A DNA stretch of 36,013 nt from Rickettsiales bacterium (GCA_003963235.1 RXKF01000042.1:1-36013), one strand, 5' to 3'; shown: positions 27,431 to 36,013, numbered from the stretch's first letter. Notes: generated by a model from the sequence alone, not told the origin. Program-made: numbers and translations.

Positions 27431-29710
27431 TTAATGTTTTTTTGCATTAATAGCATCAATGGCGGCAAAAGCGGCAGTTTTTAATATGTCATTTGCCGAT
27501 GAACCCATGTGAACAATCTGCACAGGAAATTCAAAACCATCTAAAATTGGTCCTATAAAAGTTCCTCCCGCTAGTTCTTCAAGTAAATGAGTAGATATTG
27601 AAGCTGAGTGCAAGCCAGGCATAATTAAAACATTCGCAGGACCTTTTAACCTGCAAAATGGGTAAAGTTTTTGTAAATTCGTATTTAAAGCTACATCAAC
27701 AGACATCTCACCGTCATATTCAAAATCTAAATCCATTTGATCAAGCATGGCAACGGCTTCTCTAATCTTTACTGTTTTATCTCTTAAAGGATTACCAAAA
27801 TTGGAAAAAGATATTAATGCCACCCTCGGGTTTAAGTCCATCAATTTAGCAATCTTGGCAATTTGGATAGTAATTTCAGTTGTTTCGCGGGCATCTGGCA
27901 TCTCACATACCGTATTGTCAGCAATAATGATATTATGCTTAGATGATAACATTATTGAATATCCTAATATTCGTTTTCCTGGCTTTGGGTTTATTACTTT
28001 TTGAATATCATCCAAGCTAGTGTAAAAGCTCTTTGTAAGACCAGTCACCATTGCATCTGCATCACCACACGCAATCATACAAGCCGCAAAAACATTTCGG
28101 TCAGTCTTAACCATCCGAGCACAATCACGATATAAAAAGCCTTTTCTCTGTAATTTTGTATATAAATAATCAATATATTTATTCAAATTTGTATTGATTG
28201 CAGCATTCATCACAATTATTCCATCCAATGTGTGATTATGCCCCATTGCAGCTACGAGTTGATCAATCTTATGTTGTCTGCCAACGATTATTGGCTTGCC
28301 ATAATGCTCATCACGCATCATCATTGCAGCTTTGATAACTTCTTCCTCTTCGCCTTCGGCAAAAATAATTCTTTGCATTTCAGAATGATGGATTCTTTCA
28401 TACACAAAATGCATATATGAAGAAGTTGGGTTAAGCCTGCTAGCCAAACTTGTCTTATATTCTTTAATATTAAGGTTCTTAATTTTTGCGACACCAGATG
28501 CAATTGCTGCCTCTGCAACTGCAACAGAAATAGTGCTAATCAAACGTGGATCAAATGGGACTGGAATAATATATTCTGGGCCAAAAGACTTATGCCCAGT
28601 GCCGTATGCTCTGTATACTTCAACTGGAACTGGTTTACGTGCCAGATCAGCTAGCGCCATGGCTGCAGCAATTTTCATTTCCTCATTAATACAGGTTGCG
28701 CGCACATCAAGAGCTCCTCTGAATATATAAGGAAAACCCATAACATTATTAATCTGATTATTATAATCCGATCTGCCAGTAGCAATAATGGCATCATCGC
28801 GAACAGATTTAATATCCTCAGGACTGATTTCAGGATCAGGGTTAGCCATAGCAAATATTATAGGCAAAGATGCCATTGATTGAACCATTTCTTTAGTAAC
28901 TGCCCCTTTAGCTGATAATCCTATAAAAACATCTGCTCCAACCATCGCATCCGTCAAGCTGCGATGAGGGGTGTCTATTGCTTTCTCCTCTTTCCATTTA
29001 TTCATGCCATTTGTGCGTCCTTTGTAAATCACACCTTGAGTATCGCATAAAATAATATTATTTTTATTAATGCCCATTGATACAATAAGATTAATACAAG
29101 CAATTGCCGCGGCACCTGCGCCATTAACCACTATTTTTACATCAGACATATTGCGATTTGTTAGAAATAGGGCGTTGATGAGACCAGCTGCAGTAATAAT
29201 TGCTGTTCCATGTTGATCATCATGAAAAACTGGTATCTTCATGTATTCTTTAAGCTTTTCTTCTATGACAAAACATTCTGGAGCTTTAATATCTTCTAGA
29301 TTAATTCCACCCCAGCTATAACCAAGATGTTTAACTGCATTTATAAATTCATCTATGTCAGTAGTGTCTACTTCAATATCAAAACTATCAATGTCTGCAA
29401 ATTTTTTGAATAATACAGCTTTCCCTTCCATTACAGGTTTTGATGCTGCAGCGCCAATTGCACCAAGCCCAAGCACTGCTGTACCATTTGTAACTACTGC
29501 TACGGTGTTGCCTCTGGCAGTATATTTATAAATATTTTCTTCATCTTCTGCTATTTCTAAACAAGGAGCTGCCACTCCTGGTGAGTAAGCTAGCGCAAGA
29601 TCATGTTGCGTAGCAAGAGTTTTAGTTGGGCGTAGAGAAATTTTGCCTGGTTTTTCAAATTGATGATAATCTAATGCTTTTAGATATTCAGGCGATTTTG
29701 AATTATCCAT
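27431..29710 (-). CDS. maeB: NADP-dependent malic enzyme with phosphotransacetylase-like domain
   Basis: MaeB oxidatively decarboxylates malate to pyruvate, producing NADPH. The 759-residue product has the two-part large form. Residues 1-425 are the malic enzyme, with [13 protein letters not shown] near 40-52, the metal-binding region [14 protein letters not shown] near 135-147, [10 protein letters not shown] near 160-169 and the dinucleotide loop NGAGAAA near 195. Residues 430-759 are a phosphate acetyl/butyryltransferase-like domain, which in this class is regulatory (binding acetyl-CoA) rather than catalytic. In a TCA-driven intracellular bacterium it supplies pyruvate and NADPH from imported glutamate or dicarboxylates. 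It follows the AEC transporter gene by 44 bases and may be cotranscribed. Confidence 0.96.
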   Translation of the reverse strand: MDNSKSPEYLKALDYHQFEKPGKISLRPTKTLATQHDLALAYSPGVAAPCLEIAEDEENIYKYTARGNTVAVVTNGTAVLGLGAIGAAASKPVMEGKAVLFKKFADIDSFDIEVDTTDIDEFINAVKHLGYSWGGINLEDIKAPECFVIEEKLKEYMKIPVFHDDQHGTAIITAAGLINALFLTNRNMSDVKIVVNGAGAAAIACINLIVSMGINKNNIILCDTQGVIYKGRTNGMNKWKEEKAIDTPHRSLTDAMVGADVFIGLSAKGAVTKEMVQSMASLPIIFAMANPDPEISPEDIKSVRDDAIIATGRSDYNNQINNVMGFPYIFRGALDVRATCINEEMKIAAAMALADLARKPVPVEVYRAYGTGHKSFGPEYIIPVPFDPRLISTISVAVAEAAIASGVAKIKNLNIKEYKTSLASRLNPTSSYMHFVYERIHHSEMQRIIFAEGEEEEVIKAAMMMRDEHYGKPIIVGRQHKIDQLVAAMGHNHTLDGIIVMNAAINTNLNKYIDYLYTKLQRKGFLYRDCARMVKTDRNVFAACMIACGDADAMVTGLTKSFYTSLDDIQKVINPKPGKRILGYSIMLSSKHNIIIADNTVCEMPDARETTEITIQIAKIAKLMDLNPRVALISFSNFGNPLRDKTVKIREAVAMLDQMDLDFEYDGEMSVDVALNTNLQKLYPFCRLKGPANVLIMPGLHSASISTHLLEELAGGTFIGPILDGFEFPVQIVHMGSSANDILKTAAFAAIDAINAKKH

Positions 29711-29754
29711 ATTAAATCTTTGTCTATGTTATACACTTTTGTTGAAGTTTTAGC

Positions 29755-30684
29755 TTAACCTAGAATATACACTAGAATTGATAATGACAAGATCGAAAAG
29801 ATTGTTGTAAATGTTATTATTGAAGACATAGTTTCTGGGTCTCCCCCAAGTTGGCGTGATAATATATAAGAAGAGCTAGCGCATGGTAGGCAACTAAATA
29901 AAATTCCCACAGATTTAGCCGTTCCTGTAATATTCATTAGCCACAATATTAAAAAAGTGGCAATTGGCGTTATGGCTAATTTAACACCACTTGTTAAAAA
30001 GATGTGCTGAAAATGTTTTGGATCAATTTTAATTTTAATACTAGCTCCAACAATTAACATGCCAATCGCAAAAGCAGAATCAGCAATTGTTCCCAAAGTA
30101 TTTGCAATGCCAATATTTAAAGTAAATTTGAAATAATTAAATATAAAACCTAGTAAACTAGCTAAAATAAAGGGATTAAGAATGATAGATTTTACTAATA
30201 AGGTTGCTCCACGCATGGTGGACATATCATCATTTTTTGGTAGATAATAATAAAAAACCATGATGGCTGTGATATTAGTTAATGTGAGTAAGTATGGCGA
30301 TATTGTTGCAATTATAGTTAGGCCATCACTACCAAATAATGCGCCACCAACTGAGAAAAATATATAACTATTATATCTGGTTGCTCCTTGAAAAACAGAT
30401 GTAAATTGAACTTTATCATAATCAAATTTTGATTGATAAAATACTAATAATCCAGAGATTATAAGATTCGATATTATAAGCGCTATAGTTAGTTTAATTA
30501 AGGTTGGTGCATTAAAATCGATGTTTAAGCTATGCTTAAATAGAACAGTTGGAAATAATATGTAAAAAGATAATTTCTCTAAACCGCGCCAAAACTCATC
30601 GGATTTTAACCATTTTCTCCTAATCACACTTCCAAGTACGGCAATTAAAAAAATAGGTAATACACCATAGAAAACATTCGTCAT
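29755..30684 (-). CDS. AEC-family transporter
   Basis: The 309-residue product is a membrane protein of the auxin efflux carrier (AEC) family. About ten hydrophobic spans run through the whole length, in two five-span halves. The opening FYGVLPIFLIAVLGSVIRRKW and the C-terminal half (IGMLIVGASIKIK, then FSCLPCASSSYILSRQLGG near 262-280) are characteristic. Bacterial members often carry malonate, malate or other small carboxylates. The neighbouring maeB makes malate or a related dicarboxylate an attractive substrate, but this is inference from position only. It lies between a 120-base gap (RDD gene) and maeB. Confidence 0.86.
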   Translation of the reverse strand: MTNVFYGVLPIFLIAVLGSVIRRKWLKSDEFWRGLEKLSFYILFPTVLFKHSLNIDFNAPTLIKLTIALIISNLIISGLLVFYQSKFDYDKVQFTSVFQGATRYNSYIFFSVGGALFGSDGLTIIATISPYLLTLTNITAIMVFYYYLPKNDDMSTMRGATLLVKSIILNPFILASLLGFIFNYFKFTLNIGIANTLGTIADSAFAIGMLIVGASIKIKIDPKHFQHIFLTSGVKLAITPIATFLILWLMNITGTAKSVGILFSCLPCASSSYILSRQLGGDPETMSSIITFTTIFSILSLSILVYILG

Positions 30685-30804
30685 AATTATGAATTTATTG
30701 CAACTTTAAGCATTATAGGAAAAGCTATGATATCAATAAGGTGCGTTAAAAGCAAGACTTGAACTTAAAAAAAAGTTTATTATTATTTAATATTCAGAAA
30801 TATT

Positions 30805-31314
30805 TTAGCTTTTAATAACAACAGTATTTGCTATTTTGTCATGTAGTGCCATATTGCGCTTATTAGTTAAAACCGACCACATACCAATTAAAATCGTTGA
30901 GTAGCCAATGAATCTTTTAATTAAATTATACATTGATGGAGTTGTAAAATCATCGGCATTGACAATTTTCATTTTCATTAAGATTTTTCCAGGAGTCGCA
31001 TTATATTTTTGCCAAAAAAAGACAAAATAAATTCCTATCAATATGAGATTTATAATAAACACTATCAATGTAAAAAGTAGAATTCTGTTAAGATTAACAT
31101 ACATGGTTGGATCGGAAATTATTTGCGATATATCAGAATGAGGTCTTAATGCAACTTTTTCTTCAGATAAAAAATAATTTTGAAATAGTCTAAGTATTAG
31201 GTTATTGGCAATTAATTTTGTAATAAAAGGCACTATTGATGATAGTATTATCAAATCAATCATCATTGAGAATAGTCTTGGCATAAATGTGCAATAAATT
31301 ATCTGCTTTTTCAT
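30805..31314 (-). CDS. RDD-family membrane protein
   Basis: The 169-residue product begins with a basic stretch and the RDD-type signature, an Arg in PRLFSMMIDLII (about 13-24) and an Asp seven residues later. About three spans follow (18-35, 88-112, 140-158). The segment ATPGKILMKMKIV (near 122-134) is the conserved RDD cytoplasmic loop. RDD proteins are small membrane proteins of mixed or unknown function, some linked to ion or osmolyte handling. It starts three bases before the MFS stop, so it is coupled to the transport operon. Specific function cannot be named. Confidence 0.8.
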   Translation of the reverse strand: MKKQIIYCTFMPRLFSMMIDLIILSSIVPFITKLIANNLILRLFQNYFLSEEKVALRPHSDISQIISDPTMYVNLNRILLFTLIVFIINLILIGIYFVFFWQKYNATPGKILMKMKIVNADDFTTPSMYNLIKRFIGYSTILIGMWSVLTNKRNMALHDKIANTVVIKS

Positions 31315-31317
31315 AGT

Positions 31318-32505
31318 TTATATATCTTTAACATTATTATCAAAATTCATTGTTTGTAACAATCTTACTGTAAAGAATAAACTAATAAAAGCAATAATCA
31401 TGATCAAAACAGCTATCGAAAAAAGATAACCGTTATAAAAATAACTAGAAAGTGAAATCGCTAATGCACAAATTAGTGCTCTTGATGACATTATCAATGA
31501 AGATGCGGATCCTTTGATTTCTGGAAAAATATCTAGCGATTTTACAAATATAACAGGATAACAAATGGCTGAACCAGTACCGTAAATCATCATGGAAATA
31601 CTTGTGAGATAAGGTGCATTGCTAGCAGTGTAAGAAACGATAAACAGCAACAAGCTGCCAGTGACTATCAAACCTATTCCGACTTTCACGGAATTTTTCA
31701 TACCAATATAATTATTTACGCGTCCACAAATAAAACTGAAGATACAAAATACAGACACGATGGCACCCTGATGGTAGGCGTAATTTATTATAGACATTTT
31801 ATATGTATCAATATAAAGAAATGAACTACAAGCTATAAAAGCCATCCACCCAGAATAAACAAGACTTGGAATTAGCGATGAATATATAAATCTATTATCA
31901 AATGAAATTTGCTTAAAATCTGTATACATCTTTTTGATTGTAAAAACTGATCGCTCTTTTTTAGTCTCAGGTAGGAGGTAATATAATAATATCCAAGAAA
32001 TGACAGATATTATTGCAATTATTATATAATTTCCTCGCCAGCCAAATAATTCGTTGACGAATCCCCCAGCCACTGGTGCTATGGATGTGAAAATTGTAAT
32101 CAATGAATTCATGATGCTAATGATTCTTGCTGATCTTTCAACCGTATATGCATCAGCGACCATAGTAAATGCTACCACTGCAGAGGTACTTGCTCCTATG
32201 CCTTGAATGAATCTGGATAGTAACAATAACTCAATATTATCAGCTAAGGCGCAACCACAAGCTCCCACTGCCATAATAGCATTGCCGTATAACATTATTT
32301 TTCTTCTGCCATAGACATCAGACAAAGGACCATAAAATATGCTTGATAAACAAAAACCTAAAAAATTAACAGCAATGGTCATTTGAGTTAAAGCCACTGA
32401 AATTTTAAAATATTCAGTGATAAATGGAAAGCTTGGAATTGATATATCAATTTCAATGCAGCATGCAAGAAGCGACAAGACTAATAGAGGTGGCAAAAAA
32501 TTCAT
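31318..32505 (-). CDS. MFS drug-resistance transporter, Bcr/CflA type
   Basis: The 395-residue product has twelve hydrophobic spans. Motif A, GPLSDVYGRRK (59-69), lies between spans two and three, and the Bcr/CflA-type stretch RFIQGIGASTSAVV is near 97-110, with the GWRGNY segment near 148-153. Bcr/CflA proteins are proton-driven exporters of drugs or small metabolites such as purines or cysteine; in rickettsiae they are numerous and substrates are mostly unknown. It begins directly after the HIT gene stop and is followed three bases later by the RDD gene, so all three belong to one transcript with the GltP-type gene. Confidence 0.9.
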   Translation of the reverse strand: MNFLPPLLVLSLLACCIEIDISIPSFPFITEYFKISVALTQMTIAVNFLGFCLSSIFYGPLSDVYGRRKIMLYGNAIMAVGACGCALADNIELLLLSRFIQGIGASTSAVVAFTMVADAYTVERSARIISIMNSLITIFTSIAPVAGGFVNELFGWRGNYIIIAIISVISWILLYYLLPETKKERSVFTIKKMYTDFKQISFDNRFIYSSLIPSLVYSGWMAFIACSSFLYIDTYKMSIINYAYHQGAIVSVFCIFSFICGRVNNYIGMKNSVKVGIGLIVTGSLLLFIVSYTASNAPYLTSISMMIYGTGSAICYPVIFVKSLDIFPEIKGSASSLIMSSRALICALAISLSSYFYNGYLFSIAVLIMIIAFISLFFTVRLLQTMNFDNNVKDI

Positions 32506-32910
32506 CTATTTCTGTAAGTATTTTCTTATTAAATTAATAATATCATTTTCAGCATTTTTAGAATAGCGATTAAATTCGTTTCCCCAAACCGTTTTAGGAT
32601 AAGTTTTGTCATCTTTATATCTAGCAATTATGTGTACATGCATTTGCGAGACAACATTTCCAATTGTAGCAATATTTAGTTTATCTGGTTGTAAATAAGC
32701 TTTTAAAAACATCGATACTAACATTATCTCTTGGTTTAATAATAAATAATCTGTATCTGTGAGATCAGTAATTTCTATAATATTTTCAAGGCGTGGTACT
32801 AAAATTAACCACGGATAATCAGCATTATTAATCAAACGGAGCTGACATAATTCTAGATCTAAAATAAATATACTATCTTCTTCTAGTTTTTGATGAAGTT
32901 TAAATTCCAT
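32506..32910 (-). CDS. HIT-family nucleotide hydrolase-like protein
   Basis: The 134-residue product is a short histidine-triad protein. The motif region reads QMHVHIIARYKDD near 89-101, followed by TVWGNEF. The first two histidines, including the position of the nucleophile, are kept; the usual third histidine-type position is Ile, so the triad is atypical. HIT proteins of this size hydrolyse dinucleoside polyphosphates or nucleoside phosphoramidates in the cytosol. N-terminal strands (FILDLELCQLRLINNADYPW, ILVPR) fit the fold. It sits three bases after the GltP-type gene and abuts the MFS gene, an operon whose common theme is unclear. Confidence 0.88.
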   Translation of the reverse strand: MEFKLHQKLEEDSIFILDLELCQLRLINNADYPWLILVPRLENIIEITDLTDTDYLLLNQEIMLVSMFLKAYLQPDKLNIATIGNVVSQMHVHIIARYKDDKTYPKTVWGNEFNRYSKNAENDIINLIRKYLQK

Positions 32911-32913
32911 AAT

Positions 32914-34068
32914 TTATATTTTTGCAGATTTTGTTGTTACTAATGTTTTGTCAATCATTTTAGCAAATGCACCATTACCAAGTACATTAAAACCTGTAAT
33001 TATTGGATCAAATAAAATATATAGCGCAGTAATCAACGAAAGCATTTCTGTATTAAAGCCAAGATATTGTTCTAGAATGGGTAACATTACGATAATACCG
33101 CCTCCTGGAATAGCCGCAACTGAGAATTTAGCAAGTACAAAGTATATTGTAAAAATAAAATAAGCGTAAATGTCAGGGGTGGCTAAATTATAGTTTTTAA
33201 GTATAGCAAAGGCAAAACATGGAATTGCTATACAATCTCCAATTAAGTGAATATTAACTGTGGCTGGAATAACTGTTTGAACTAAATTTTTATTTTGTGC
33301 ATTTCTGCTAGCCCCAATTATTGTTAGTGGCATGGTGGCTGCGCTAGACATTGTGCTGAAACCGCTTAATGCTGCAGGTATCATATTTTTTATTGAAACG
33401 ATTGCGTTATTGATATTAAATTTCTCAAATATGAAATATAAACAAAATATATAACTTAATTGCGTCATTGCAACAATAGTAAATATCAGTGTATAATCCT
33501 TTAAAATCTGGCTGATTGTGCCATCAAATTGCATTTTAATGATAAATCCAGTAATAAAAAATGGAATCAGCATAGTAATAAATTTCAGTAAGGAGTTTAC
33601 TATTTTTTCAAATATAAGACTAGCTGATATTGCAAAATTAATATTAATTTTGGCGCTAATAATTCCTAAAATGATACCAGAAAACAGGGCGTAATGATTA
33701 GCAATCAAACTTGGCATTATAAATAAACTATTGCTCTTTAAACTATCATTTTCACTTGGCATGATTAAAGATAAATCAAGACCATATATCACTGATCCAA
33801 CAAAATGACTTATTGAAGTAGTAAGGAAATTTGAAAATATAACGCCTGTAAAAATAATGATAATTATTTTAGATGCGTCTTTAGCAAGATTAACAGATGC
33901 TTTAAATAATAAACAAAAAATTATGACTGGCAGAAAAAAAATAATGATTGATTTTATAGTTAGACTAATGCCAAACAATATTTCAGCAATATTTACTGGT
34001 ATATAATCACCAAAAACAACAATAATAGAAATTATTCCTATTAATAAAATAGGTATTTTGTAAAACAT
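32914..34068 (-). CDS. gltP: Divergent GltP-type dicarboxylate/amino acid:cation symporter
   Basis: This member of the DAACS (SDF) family probably imports glutamate, aspartate or C4-dicarboxylates, which would feed the glutamate dehydrogenase and malic enzyme encoded nearby. The 384-residue product is slightly short for the family. It has about eight spans with hairpin motifs: MSSAATMPL (240-248) matches the Ser-rich hairpin 1, and AIPGGGIIVMLPIL (319-332) hairpin 2. The usual NMDGT sodium-site motif is replaced by HLIGD (274-278), and the conserved Arg of the DxxRT motif in the last helix is missing (DPIITGFNV, 354-362). Substrate or coupling ion may therefore differ. It is the first gene of the minus-strand transport operon. 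Confidence 0.86.
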   Translation of the reverse strand: MFYKIPILLIGIISIIVVFGDYIPVNIAEILFGISLTIKSIIIFFLPVIIFCLLFKASVNLAKDASKIIIIIFTGVIFSNFLTTSISHFVGSVIYGLDLSLIMPSENDSLKSNSLFIMPSLIANHYALFSGIILGIISAKININFAISASLIFEKIVNSLLKFITMLIPFFITGFIIKMQFDGTISQILKDYTLIFTIVAMTQLSYIFCLYFIFEKFNINNAIVSIKNMIPAALSGFSTMSSAATMPLTIIGASRNAQNKNLVQTVIPATVNIHLIGDCIAIPCFAFAILKNYNLATPDIYAYFIFTIYFVLAKFSVAAIPGGGIIVMLPILEQYLGFNTEMLSLITALYILFDPIITGFNVLGNGAFAKMIDKTLVTTKSAKI

Positions 34069-34097
34069 AGTTTTTTGTAGGTTAAATTTTAAAATGT

Positions 34098-34126
34098 AGT
34101 GTAAATTTGAATGTTGAAGTTATCAA
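34098..34126 (-). promoter_or_regulatory. Candidate promoter of the gltP operon
   Basis: On the minus strand TTGATA (34121-34126) and TACACT (34098-34103) are 17 bases apart, about 30 bases before the start codon. Confidence 0.45.
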
Positions 34127-34226
34127 AATAGATAAAAACTTTAGTAAAATAACATCAGAGAAGTAATTTGTCCAATTAATTTTTATTAAACGCAAAACAA
34201 ATGTATCAACAAAAATATAATCTTTT

Positions 34227-34449
34227 TATCAAAAATTGATATAAGTTATGCACAAAATAATTTTTGTTATTAAATCGTAGATGTTAAAATAATTTTTTAA
34301 TTAGTTATCTATCACTATCTTAAGTAACAAGCCAGTTTTAGCTATGCGCTTACTTTTTAATCATATTACTGGAATACTTGTGCTTATATAGGTCTTAAGA
34401 ACTATTCAACATATTACTCACATACTTATCCACAAACAATGTGGATATT
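34227..34449. other. Noncoding gap with two perfect DnaA boxes (possible origin or DnaA target)
   Basis: The gap 34069-34460 has no gene. It holds TTATGCACA at 34246-34254 and TTATCCACA at 34426-34434, both perfect matches to the DnaA box TTATNCACA and in the same orientation, and a one-mismatch box on the other strand (ATATCCACA, about 34439-34447). A palindrome TATCAAAAATTGATA (34227-34241) lies just before the first box, and the surrounding DNA is very A+T-rich. rpmH and rnpA, often near oriC, follow. dnaA itself is not in the window. Origin function is unproven. Confidence 0.35.
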
Positions 34450-34460
34450 AACTTATTATT

Positions 34461-34643
34461 TTAATTTTTACTGTAAGAGTATGCGATTAAAAGAGTAATA
34501 ATAGCAAATGTTTGAAAAAGAACTCGGAGAGACATTAACTTTGTAGCATATTTTTTATTAAATTCCTTACCCATGGCCATTGAGACCAAGCCGAGAAATA
34601 ATGTAGCCGTAGTTAGTATAATAAACAATGTGATAAGTAACAT
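34461..34643 (-). CDS. HIG1-domain twin-transmembrane protein
   Basis: The 60-residue product has two hydrophobic spans (about 3-23 and 40-56) joined by the basic loop GKEFNKKYATKLMSLRVLFQ. The loop with its LMxxRVxxQ pattern is the signature of the HIG1 domain, found in small alphaproteobacterial inner-membrane proteins and in mitochondrial respiratory-supercomplex factors. A role in stabilising cytochrome oxidase or its supercomplexes is known for eukaryotic relatives and is inferred here. It has its own good promoter (34673-34701) and is divergent from rpmH. Short length matches the family. Confidence 0.82.
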   Translation of the reverse strand: MLLITLFIILTTATLFLGLVSMAMGKEFNKKYATKLMSLRVLFQTFAIITLLIAYSYSKN

Positions 34644-34672
34644 AATTAAAATAAATGTTTGTTAATAATTAT

Positions 34673-34701
34673 ATTAAATACCTATTAAACATATCTGTCA
34701 A
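34673..34701 (-). promoter_or_regulatory. Promoter of the HIG1-domain gene
   Basis: On the minus strand a perfect TTGACA (34696-34701) and TTTAAT (34673-34678) are 17 bases apart, 30 bases before the start codon. Confidence 0.6.
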
Positions 34702-34735
34702 TTAGATTAAATCATGACATGGCTATAATAAATGG

Positions 34736-34765
34736 TTGACAATAACAGCAAATTATAATAATAAT
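34736..34765 (+). promoter_or_regulatory. Candidate rpmH-rnpA promoter
   Basis: A perfect TTGACA (34736-34741) is followed after 18 bases by AATAAT (34760-34765), about 37 bases before the rpmH ATG. A perfect TATAAT at 34754-34759 is too close to the -35 to pair with it. Confidence 0.5.
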
Positions 34766-34802
34766 GAGCCTTATAAAAACATATATTAATAAGTAAATTA
34801 TC

Positions 34803-34937
34803 ATGAAACGTACATTTCAACCAAGTAATCTTGTCAGAAAAAGAAGACATGGCTTTAGAGCAAGAATGGCTACAGTTGGTGGTAGACTTGTAATTAAAAA
34901 TCGTAGAGCTAAAGGTAGAAAAAAACTTACTGCTTAA
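34803..34937 (+). CDS. rpmH: 50S ribosomal protein L34
   Basis: The 44-residue product opens [19 protein letters not shown], continues MATVGGR and ends in [12 protein letters not shown], a full-length match to bacterial L34. It is a small basic protein bound to 23S rRNA. It precedes rnpA by 18 bases, the standard rpmH-rnpA pair. The promoter at 34736-34765 probably serves both. Confidence 0.97.
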   Translation: MKRTFQPSNLVRKRRHGFRARMATVGGRLVIKNRRAKGRKKLTA

Positions 34938-34955
34938 AATTTATTTTGAGCAAAA

Positions 34956-35345
34956 GTGAAGATTCTATCATTAAAAAACCAAAAACAATTCGACTTTGTC
35001 AATAAAAGCGGTGCTAAAAAACATAGTACTCGCTTTATTGTTATTTATACCGCTAAAATTCCTGATTTTTTTTTAGATAATATTTCTTTTTTAGCCTTTG
35101 GTATGAAAGTTAGTAGAAGATATTCTAAAAAAGCAGTCATACGCAATAAAGTAAAACGGCGTATCAGACATGTAATGTCTCTCTTATCCAATGATGATAC
35201 AGTCAATATATTAAATAAATCGATAATTGTTATTCCAAAAAATGGCTTTGATAAAGCAAATTTTGCTGAGTTGTATAATGATTTCAAAAGAGTATTTAGT
35301 TTTGGAACAGTTCCTGCTCCAGAATCTTTGAAGAGTTATTATTAA
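34956..35345 (+). CDS. rnpA: Ribonuclease P protein component
   Basis: RnpA assists the RNase P RNA in removing tRNA 5' leaders. From the GTG at 34956 the protein has 129 residues. The family RNR motif appears as KKAVIRNKVKRRIRH (58-72), the central RNA-binding segment. FAFG-type strand sequence LAFGMKVSRRYSK precedes it. The C-terminal IVIPKNGF fits the last strand. No gene directly follows; yidC or yihA homologues, often next in rickettsiae or other bacteria, are absent within the remaining 670 bases. Confidence 0.93.
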   Translation: MKILSLKNQKQFDFVNKSGAKKHSTRFIVIYTAKIPDFFLDNISFLAFGMKVSRRYSKKAVIRNKVKRRIRHVMSLLSNDDTVNILNKSIIVIPKNGFDKANFAELYNDFKRVFSFGTVPAPESLKSYY

Positions 35346-35596
35346 AATATCGGTTTTATTTATTTTAAAAATATTTAAAAGCTTAAATAACATAGGTTCT
35401 TTTCTCTAATAAACAGCAGCCCTAGATCATTATTAGAATATCAATAATCTTTAATATTTATTCATAATTAGTGTTATATAGTAAAAAAGTTGAATTAGCT
35501 GCAAAATTCTGAAAAATTTCGAAAAACAAATGTGTGATGAATTTTAGGAAGTTGGTTCATTGGAAAAGGTTTGCGCCAAGGCAAATGTTTCAGTAA

Positions 35597-35835
35597 CTTA
35601 AGCACCGAAGGTGCGTCAATATATCAAATGAAGATTATGCCGAGGCAATCTTAAATCACTATGAGACAGGAGATAAAATATTAGAATCAGTAATGGATAA
35701 GCAAAGCTTATCCATTACTGGGGTTATTTAGTTAAAGTTTATGATGAGATAGTTGGCTTTGTGCTAGTTAATCAAGCAACTGAAGATGATGCCACAAACA
35801 CCTGCACTGAATCTCTTATAAATTATTATTTCTGA
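35597..35835 (+). pseudogene. Probable frameshifted gene remnant, acetyltransferase-like
   Basis: Two short open pieces lie in different frames. The first (35597-35731) reads NEDYAEAILNHYETGDKIL and onward, and the second (35701-35835) reads GYLVKVYDEIVGFVLVNQA. Joined near 35720 they would make one continuous peptide, and the second resembles the central strands of GNAT acetyltransferases (ydeivGfvlv). The shift lies next to a perfect 15-bp palindrome. No intact start or full domain remains. The family guess is weak; decay is better supported. The rest of 35346-35980 shows nothing coding. Confidence 0.35.
35688..35720. repeat. Perfect 15-bp inverted repeat inside the gene remnant
   Basis: Arms 35688-35702 and 35706-35720 are perfectly complementary with a three-base AAA centre (cagtaatggataagc and its complement). 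It has no T run, so it is not a typical terminator. A smaller hairpin, GCACC-GAA-GGTGC, lies nearby at 35602-35614. Both recall rickettsial palindromic elements, but are far shorter. Confidence 0.75.
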
Positions 35836-35980
35836 CAATGAACAATATCTTTTAAACTTTTTACATAATTTTGTTGTCATATCTTTTTTCTAACCTTTTG
35901 ACTCATATTATACCATTATTTATTCTCATACTTCATGACTTTTTTATCTGATCTTAGATATGGGCATTGCTAAATAACAG

Positions 35981-36009
35981 TTGACATAGGAAGGTAGAGG
36001 TAATAAAAT
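35981..36009 (+). promoter_or_regulatory. Promoter reading out of the window
   Basis: A perfect TTGACA (35981-35986) and TAAAAT (36004-36009) are 17 bases apart at the very end of the window, presumably serving a gene beyond 36013. Confidence 0.6.
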
Positions 36010-36013
36010 ATAG

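Noticed and set aside
34069-34460. CtrA-type sites TTAA-N7-TTAA in the possible origin gap
   Set aside because: Only spacings of six and nine bases were found, which are expected by chance in this base composition.

Overview
The window looks like a piece of a chromosome from an obligate intracellular alphaproteobacterium of the Rickettsiales, most likely Rickettsiaceae or a close relative. The evidence is strong A+T bias, the 1600-residue NAD-glutamate dehydrogenase, an alphaproteobacterial DksA with an incomplete zinc finger, scattered small transport/envelope operons, long noncoding gaps, decaying repeats, and a metabolism built on imported amino and dicarboxylic acids. I could not run searches, so genus is not assigned.

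Layout. 1-555: a 79-bp tandem duplication, then a promoter and a 17-codon mini-ORF ahead of an unrecognised Lys-rich protein (556-1218). A bidirectional terminator separates it from lon (minus). 3816-7490: a PLP-dependent threonine/serine dehydratase-like gene, a NlpD-like lipoprotein (minus), rpiB, tRNA-Cys(GCA) and xerD. 7491-7787: a 159-bp MITE-like repeat. 7788-13485 (minus): four overlapping genes, NAD-glutamate dehydrogenase, a short RodZ-like HTH/membrane protein, a ZauP-like coiled coil and zapA. This joins a metabolic enzyme known in Caulobacter to act on FtsZ with Z-ring proteins. 13582-16840: mnmE, xerC, dksA, TatB-like protein. 16957-25152: an envelope block lptG, mreB, mreC, a tail-anchored divergent kinase-like protein, a 150-residue membrane protein, lptF and ubiD. 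25297-27326 (minus): two unrecognised Lys-rich proteins. 27431-34068 (minus): maeB, AEC transporter, RDD protein, MFS transporter, HIT protein and a divergent GltP-type symporter. 34069-34460: a noncoding stretch with two perfect DnaA boxes. 34461-36013: HIG1-type protein (minus), rpmH, rnpA, then a decayed region with palindromes and an outward promoter.

Together the genes suggest growth on host amino and dicarboxylic acids: a GltP-type carrier for uptake, glutamate dehydrogenase feeding 2-oxoglutarate to the TCA cycle, and malic enzyme returning malate to pyruvate. The morphogenesis and division genes (mreBC, RodZ-like, ZapA/ZauP-like, NlpD-like, LptFG) and the XerC/XerD pair complete a reduced cell-envelope and chromosome-resolution toolkit. 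The most unusual content is the kinase-like protein in the mreBC-lptF block, the gdh-rodZ-zauP-zapA overlap cassette, the gdh/mnmE promoters with coincident -10 boxes, the unknown gene pair at 25.3-27.3 kb, and the DnaA-box gap next to rpmH/rnpA.
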